Source: a virus. Taken from it: a stretch of DNA of 33,482 nt. The translations under genes were made by a program, and so were the position numbers. Numbering within the stretch: position 1 is the first letter of the stretch; each line of letters starts with the position of its first letter. The stretch spans positions 1 to 33,482 of IMG/VR virus record IMGVR_UViG_3300036791_000905; one strand, written 5' to 3'. The notes beneath the pieces were generated by a model. The model ran no database searches. It was not told the origin of the DNA and was given only the letters and a program-made list of their open reading frames with translations. Below, piece by piece: positions 29,554-33,482 of the stretch.

Positions 29554-29958
29554 TTATCGCCACGGTGTTTGGATGTCGTCTGGTTCCGGTTTGCGGCGGC
29601 CGAGATTGCGCAGCACCGCCTCGACCGCGGCGTCCGCCGCTGGCGCCACGGCCTTCGCCGGCGATGGTGCTTGCGTGAAGACGCCGTTGATTTGTCGGCC
29701 CGCCTCGAGGGCGGCATCGAGATCGCGGCGCCGCCAGCGCGGCGAATGACTGCCGAGTGTTAGTGTCGGCGGCGGCAGGAAGCCTTGCCGCTGCAAGCGG
29801 ATGCGATGGCTGTTGCTGATCCGCAGATAACGCAACGTGTCGCGCAGCGATAACCATTCGTGATCTAGTTCGACGCCGCAACTTGGACATATCAATTTGG
29901 TTGACGATTCCTTCTCGGAATCTTTTTCGGCGAGACACAGCGTCTCAATTTTGAACAT
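29554..29958 (-). CDS. AlpA/MerR-like helix-turn-helix regulator
   Basis: A 134-residue protein, minus strand. I chose ATG 29958 (MFKIETL), with GAGG 8 bases before it. Residues 24-27 form CPSC, a possible half zinc knuckle. Residues 35-85 (EWLSLRDTLRYLRISNSHRI, RLQRQGFLPPPTLTLGS, RWRRRDLDAALEAGRQ) match the AlpA pattern: HTH, recognition helix, 'G.fP.P..lg....W...d.daw'. AlpA-type proteins act as excisionases or integrase activators, which fits its place upstream of int2. The C-terminal 45 residues are a Pro/Ala linker and a short helix. A GTCTCAATTTTGAAC half-dyad overlaps its start (29942-29956). Confidence 0.68.
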   Translation of the reverse strand: MFKIETLCLAEKDSEKESSTKLICPSCGVELDHEWLSLRDTLRYLRISNSHRIRLQRQGFLPPPTLTLGSHSPRWRRRDLDAALEAGRQINGVFTQAPSPAKAVAPAADAAVEAVLRNLGRRKPEPDDIQTPWR

Positions 29959-30218
29959 GACCGATCCTCGTTTAAGGAACGAACGCTCCCTCCCTAAGCC
30001 TGGACGCATCTCGGGCGATGCGAAAGCCCCTCACTGTTTTGTGATGTTGCGGTTCGTCACGTCCGATTACAGCTTGTGACGCCAGCTTGTTGATCGGTCA
30101 AGCGAAGCTGGTGCAGCGAAAATCGCGCTGAATAAAACTACAACCTTTCCAGGATAGCGCGGCTTGTTGTTCACTGCCCTAATCGGGGGCACGCCCTCCG
30201 CTCAGGGAGGCCGCGCAC
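29959..30218. promoter_or_regulatory. Divergent control region with several dyads
   Basis: This separates the minus-strand AlpA-int2 operon from the plus-strand replication genes. Dyads seen: TCAC-n6-GTGA (30031-30044); CGTCAC (30055-30060) with GTGACG (30076-30081); and a larger one, CCAGCTT (30082-30088) with AAGCTGG (30105-30111), enclosing TTGA-TCGG-TCAA (30090-30101). They look like operators of a genetic switch. AT-rich AATAAAAC (30131-30138) may be part of the rightward promoter. No gene seen inside. AGGGAGG (30204-30210) serves the next gene. Confidence 0.55.
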
Positions 30219-30470
30219 ATGGCATATAATCACGTCGATGCCTTGATCACTGCGCTCGGCGGAGCGACCCGTGTCGCCGAAGAGTTCGGTCTGACAACGC
30301 AGGCAATCTCCAATTGGATCGCTGAGAATAACATTCCTAAAGCGCGACAAATTGACATGCTGCAGCTGGTGATCCGGGTCGAGGCGCTCGAGGGGCGTGT
30401 CGTGCGCTGGCGCCCCGAAGGTTGGGATCCCAACATCGAGCTGAGGTACAATACCCGCAAAGCCGCCTAG
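30219..30470 (+). CDS. Cro/YdaS-like helix-turn-helix regulator
   Basis: An 83-residue protein with a strong ribosome site (AGGGAGG). Residues 6-50 read VDALITALGGATRVAEEFGL, TTQAISNWIAENNIPKARQ and IDMLQLV: the YdaS/Cro-type fold in which 'lGG...vA...gvs..aVs.W...~iP..r' is the HTH. It is the first gene rightward from the control region, as Cro is in lambdoid phages, so it probably represses the leftward promoter and commits to the lytic path. Residues 55-83 are a short Arg-rich tail. The next gene starts 8 bases after its stop. Confidence 0.75.
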   Translation: MAYNHVDALITALGGATRVAEEFGLTTQAISNWIAENNIPKARQIDMLQLVIRVEALEGRVVRWRPEGWDPNIELRYNTRKAA

Positions 30471-30478
30471 GCCGCGTC

Positions 30479-31552
30479 ATGTCGACGCCGGACTACGGCA
30501 TGATGAAACGACTGCTCGCCATCGAGTGCGAGGCAGTCGTCGAGGCTCTGGCGGCAACCGCCAAGTGGGAAGCCGGCGAGCTGCACGCGCAATTCCCCAA
30601 TGGCCTGTCCGTGGTCATGGCGGTGCGCGGCAACAAGCGCGGCGTATGGCTCGACAAGACGAACATGTCCGGCGGCGATACGCTCGAGCTCGTGCATCGG
30701 GCGCTCGGCAAGGAAGACCATCGGGTCGCTTACGATTGGGGCAAACGCTTTCTCGGGCTGCCGGACGATGCGCGCGCCGCACTCGCCGCTCGGCGTGAGG
30801 TGGTGCAGGCGCGCCAGATCGACGAGCAACAAGCCAAGCGTGACCGCGAGGCGCGCATGCGAGACCAGATCGGTCGCTATTTGTTCGGCTCGAAACCGTT
30901 CATCCAGGCGCCGGAGATTGCCTCCTATCTCGCCGGCCGCGGGATCCCTCCGAGATTGCCGGGTGTCCCGAAGACGCTGCGCTTTGCCAGGGCCGAGTAT
31001 CATCGCGAAGATGGTCGCGAATGGTCCGCCATGGTGGCGCCGATCGTCGATCCCTTAGTGCGCCAGATCGTCGCCGTGCATCGGACGTTTCTCGGGTTGT
31101 GCGGCGCGGTTTGGCGTAAGGCGCCGGTCAAGCCGCAGAAGAAAGTCAGCGGGCCATACAAGGGCAGCGTCATCCCGTTGCTGCGCGGCGCCTCTGGCAG
31201 GCCGCTTGGTGAGGCGCCGCAGGGCGACGCGGTGCTGATCGCCGAGGGCATCGAGAATGCGCTCGCCGCAGCCTGGTTGTTGCGGCCGGGTCAGCCTGGC
31301 GGCATCGATCCGATGCCGCGGGTGTTCGCCGCGATCAGTGCGCCGAATTTGCCGAACATAAAAATCCCACCGCAATTTGCCGAGGTGATCCTGATCTGCG
31401 ATCGCGATCACGAGGCCAATCAGGCGGTGCAACGTGCCTATGACCAGGCCGAACGCCGGTGGCTGGAGACCGGGCTCGCAGTGTCGCGGCAGATGCCGCC
31501 CGTCGGGTTCAAGGATTTCGCCGCAGCCTGCGAGGCTTATCATGCCCGATGA
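30479..31552 (+). CDS. Toprim-domain primase-like protein
   Basis: A 357-residue protein. I chose ATG 30479 (MSTPDYGMMK), 8 bases after the Cro-like stop. Residues 25-95 resemble the N-terminal part of phage Toprim/primase proteins (GLSVVMAVRGNKRGVWLDKT, then SGGDTLELVHRAL). Residues 250-340 are the Toprim fold: Glu256 in AVLIAEGIENALAAAWL and the DxD motif Asp308-Asp310 in VILICDRDHEANQA. No Cys-rich zinc finger is present. It would make primers or act with the downstream ATPase in replication of the element. The stop overlaps the ATPase gene by 11 bases. Confidence 0.78.
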   Translation: MSTPDYGMMKRLLAIECEAVVEALAATAKWEAGELHAQFPNGLSVVMAVRGNKRGVWLDKTNMSGGDTLELVHRALGKEDHRVAYDWGKRFLGLPDDARAALAARREVVQARQIDEQQAKRDREARMRDQIGRYLFGSKPFIQAPEIASYLAGRGIPPRLPGVPKTLRFARAEYHREDGREWSAMVAPIVDPLVRQIVAVHRTFLGLCGAVWRKAPVKPQKKVSGPYKGSVIPLLRGASGRPLGEAPQGDAVLIAEGIENALAAAWLLRPGQPGGIDPMPRVFAAISAPNLPNIKIPPQFAEVILICDRDHEANQAVQRAYDQAERRWLETGLAVSRQMPPVGFKDFAAACEAYHAR

Positions 31553-33395
31553 CGCCAATGTCATTGCTTTACCGCCGCGGCGCCGCCGCGGTGGCCTCAA
31601 GGGGCTGCCGCCCGATCTGCCGTATACTGCGCTCGGTCTCGACGAGCATTGTCTCTACGTGCTCGATCCGAGCATGATCCTGTGCCGTATCGGCCGCCAC
31701 CAAATCAGCCGATCGTGGATCGTCGGGCTGTTCGGCGAACAGCAGGAGCTGCTGTATCGGATCTACGGTCGCATGCGGCAGACCAAGGAAGGCGAGATAC
31801 CGATCCCGCGGTCGTTTCACGCCGATCGCGCCGCCGATGATCTGCAGCGGCAATGCGCGGCCTGCGGCAAATTCGATGCGCTGGCGCAGCTGCGCGGGAT
31901 CGGTGCCTGGCGCGGCGAGAACGATGATCTGATCCTGCATCTGGGCGACCGGCTCTGGATCCCCGGACCGGGCGCGCAGAAGCGGGAAGTCATTGCCCCG
32001 CTCGGTCGCCGCGGCGCGCATATTTACCCGCGCCGCGTCGAAGCGCCGCCGCCGTTCGGCCTCGCCGTCAGCCCCGAGCCGGCCAAACTGTTGCTGGCCT
32101 GGCTTGCGGCCTGGCGTTGGCAACGGGCGATCGATCCCAAGCTGCTGCTCGGCCTGATCGGCAGCAGCTTCCTGGCCGGCGCGCTCGAGCATCGGCCGCA
32201 GCTCGACATCACCGGCGAGGCTGGCGTCGGCAAGACCGGCCTGCAGCAGTGTGTGCGCCAGCTGCTCGGTCCGCGCATGCTGTTGTCGTCCGACGCCTCG
32301 GCGGCCGGGATCCGGCAGCGTATCGGCTGTGATGCGCTGGTGGTCGGCCTCGACGAGGCCGAGTCCGCGGCCGATCCACGTCGCATCGCCGATTTGCAGC
32401 TGCTGCGGCGTGCCAGCTATGGTGACGCCGGCGATGCGATCCGTGGCGGCATCGACCATTCGCCGGCGACGTTTCCGTTGCGCAGCGTGTTTTTGGCAAG
32501 CGCTATTACTCTGGCGCCGATGGATCCGGCGATGCGCTCGCGCACCGCCGTCCTGACGCTGCTGGGACCACCCGATGTCGAAGTGAGCTACGCGCCGGCG
32601 CGCTCGGAGTGCGCCATGGGGATCGTCGGCACGCAGCTGCTGCGGCGGCTCACCGATCAATGGCGCAAGCTGATCAGCGAGACGTTGCCAGCCTGGCGGG
32701 CGCTGCTCGGCGGCCACGGTTTCGATGGCCGAAGCAGCGCCACCTATGGTACGTTGCTCGCCTGTGCGCATGCGCTGTTGAGTGATGCGGTGCCCTCTGA
32801 GCGCGACTACCAGGAGCATGCCGGGGAGCTCGAGCAGTTCGCTGCCGAGGACAGAGAGGACCGCGTGTCCTCGCATGAGCGGTTACTCACGTTCCTGTTC
32901 TTCCAGATCATCGAGTCGCTTCGCCGCAGCGGTGACCGCGAGACGCTGATGAGCAAGGTGCTGGCGGCCGGCGGCCACGGCAGGACCCCCGGCAGCTATG
33001 CCCGGCCGGAGGCGTTGGCGATCGTCGAGGCGCGCGAAAACGAGGAGGCCAAAGAGGCGCAACGCGAACTCGGGCAACTCGGCATCGCGATCGTCACCAG
33101 TGACACCGGGGCCAGGCTGTTGGCGTTTGCAGTCAACTCGCCGTGGCTGGAGACGGTGCTTAAAGATACACCGTTCGCCGCGCTGCGCGGTCGCGCTGAG
33201 GGACATGTGCGGACGCTGTTGCGCGCGCCGGGTGCCAGGCGCATGCGGGTGCGCTTCTTCGGCGGCAGTCGATCGCGCGCCGTGGCGCTGCCCCTCGCTT
33301 ATGTCTTGCGCGGCATAGTCGGTCCGGATCCGGAGCGGACAGCAGAAGCATGGGCTAATATCATGACCGGCGATCCGATCGCCGACGAAAGCTAG
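31542..33395 (+). CDS. P-loop ATPase / replicative helicase-like protein
   Basis: A 617-residue protein; ATG 31542 lies 11 bases inside the Toprim gene and starts the conserved-looking sequence (MPDDANVIALPPRRRRGG). Walker A is GEAGVGKT at 225-232 and Walker B is ALVVGLDEAES with Asp271-Glu272. A C-x2-C (CAACGK, about 105-110) lies in the N-terminal part. Residues about 330-350 (SVFLASAIT...MDPAMRSRT) resemble the sensor and Arg-finger region of phage DUF927-like or VirE-type ATPases. With Toprim it forms a primase-helicase pair. A truncated GGACCG element at 31965-31976 is translated as IPGPGAQ near residue 142, just before the ATPase domain. Confidence 0.72.
   Translation: MPDDANVIALPPRRRRGGLKGLPPDLPYTALGLDEHCLYVLDPSMILCRIGRHQISRSWIVGLFGEQQELLYRIYGRMRQTKEGEIPIPRSFHADRAADDLQRQCAACGKFDALAQLRGIGAWRGENDDLILHLGDRLWIPGPGAQKREVIAPLGRRGAHIYPRRVEAPPPFGLAVSPEPAKLLLAWLAAWRWQRAIDPKLLLGLIGSSFLAGALEHRPQLDITGEAGVGKTGLQQCVRQLLGPRMLLSSDASAAGIRQRIGCDALVVGLDEAESAADPRRIADLQLLRRASYGDAGDAIRGGIDHSPATFPLRSVFLASAITLAPMDPAMRSRTAVLTLLGPPDVEVSYAPARSECAMGIVGTQLLRRLTDQWRKLISETLPAWRALLGGHGFDGRSSATYGTLLACAHALLSDAVPSERDYQEHAGELEQFAAEDREDRVSSHERLLTFLFFQIIESLRRSGDRETLMSKVLAAGGHGRTPGSYARPEALAIVEARENEEAKEAQRELGQLGIAIVTSDTGARLLAFAVNSPWLETVLKDTPFAALRGRAEGHVRTLLRAPGARRMRVRFFGGSRSRAVALPLAYVLRGIVGPDPERTAEAWANIMTGDPIADES
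31965..31976 (+). repeat. GGACCG element, truncated, inside helicase gene
   Basis: GGACCGGGCGCG, preceded by CCCC as in other copies; the second arm is lost. It reads PGPGAQ in the protein. Confidence 0.6.
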
Positions 33396-33409
33396 ACCGG
33401 ACGCGGTCC
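33394..33409 (+). repeat. GGACCG element variant at helicase stop
   Basis: AGACCGGACGCGGTCC, followed by CCGG as in other copies. It spans the end of the ATPase/helicase gene (stop at 33393-33395) and is the only copy seen mostly outside a gene. The remaining bases to 33482 show no assignable gene. Confidence 0.55.
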
Positions 33410-33482
33410 CCGGCACGCGTCGCGTGCGATTGTTGTCGGCGTGCGGCGGTGGTGTTCGGGGCCTCCGATGGTTCGCGCGTCT

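Noticed and set aside
31569-32876. Long minus-strand open frame opposite the ATPase/helicase gene
   Set aside because: Low-complexity Arg/Gln/Ala sequence without motifs; the plus strand holds Walker A and B motifs.
1-33482. tRNA or rRNA genes, including a tRNA attachment site
   Set aside because: No cloverleaf with a GTTCRANNC T-loop outside coding sequence was found by eye; a covariance-model scan would settle it.

Overview
The window looks like most of a temperate, short-tailed (podovirus-type) phage or prophage from a GC-rich alphaproteobacterium. Host assignment is an inference from the high GC content, from a PEP-CTERM exported protein with an Arg-rich tail, and from small structural proteins of a style I associate with Bradyrhizobium-like and Acetobacteraceae prophages. 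I see no chromosomal housekeeping gene, tRNA, rRNA or CRISPR array.

Layout. 1-8454 (+): terminase large-subunit C-terminus (cut by the window edge), small accessory genes, a Pro-rich HPI-repeat protein, a PEP-CTERM exported protein, portal, a Gly/Ala-rich protein and a scaffold-like protein. 8462-8743: a good sigma70-like promoter and a long leader that can fold. 8759-23214 (+): SU10-type major capsid protein, adaptor, fibre and tail proteins, a gp10-like tail protein, and ejection proteins including one with a lytic transglycosylase domain. Many junctions here are ATGA or TAATG overlaps, so the genes are probably translationally coupled. 23221-26129 is mostly minus strand: three or four very small membrane proteins, a small hypothetical protein, a Rossmann-like accessory protein and a tyrosine recombinase (int1). 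26209-27411 (+) holds small poorly defined genes, two matching operator-like dyads and a strong minus-strand terminator. 27496-29958 (-) is a second integration module: AlpA-like regulator, 24-aa microprotein, 59-aa protein, second tyrosine recombinase (int2) and a membrane protein. 29959-30218 is a divergent control region rich in dyads. 30219-33395 (+) is the early or replication module: Cro/YdaS-like HTH protein, Toprim protein and a P-loop ATPase/helicase.

How it fits together. Int1 or int2 would integrate the element, the divergent region around 30 kb would set the lysis/lysogeny choice, Toprim plus ATPase would drive replication, and terminase, portal, scaffold and capsid would package DNA. 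The tail and ejection proteins would deliver it. No canonical endolysin and no classical CI repressor are visible.

Most unusual features. (1) A hairpin-forming repeat, GGACCGGGCGCGGTCC with an 18-bp tandem period, sits inside at least six different genes in both orientations and in different reading frames, and is open in all six frames. It is confined to 1-7.6 kb and 31.9-33.4 kb. (2) A PEP-CTERM protein lies between phage head genes. (3) There are two unrelated tyrosine recombinases 2 kb apart. (4) A cluster of tiny membrane proteins stands where lysis genes would be expected.
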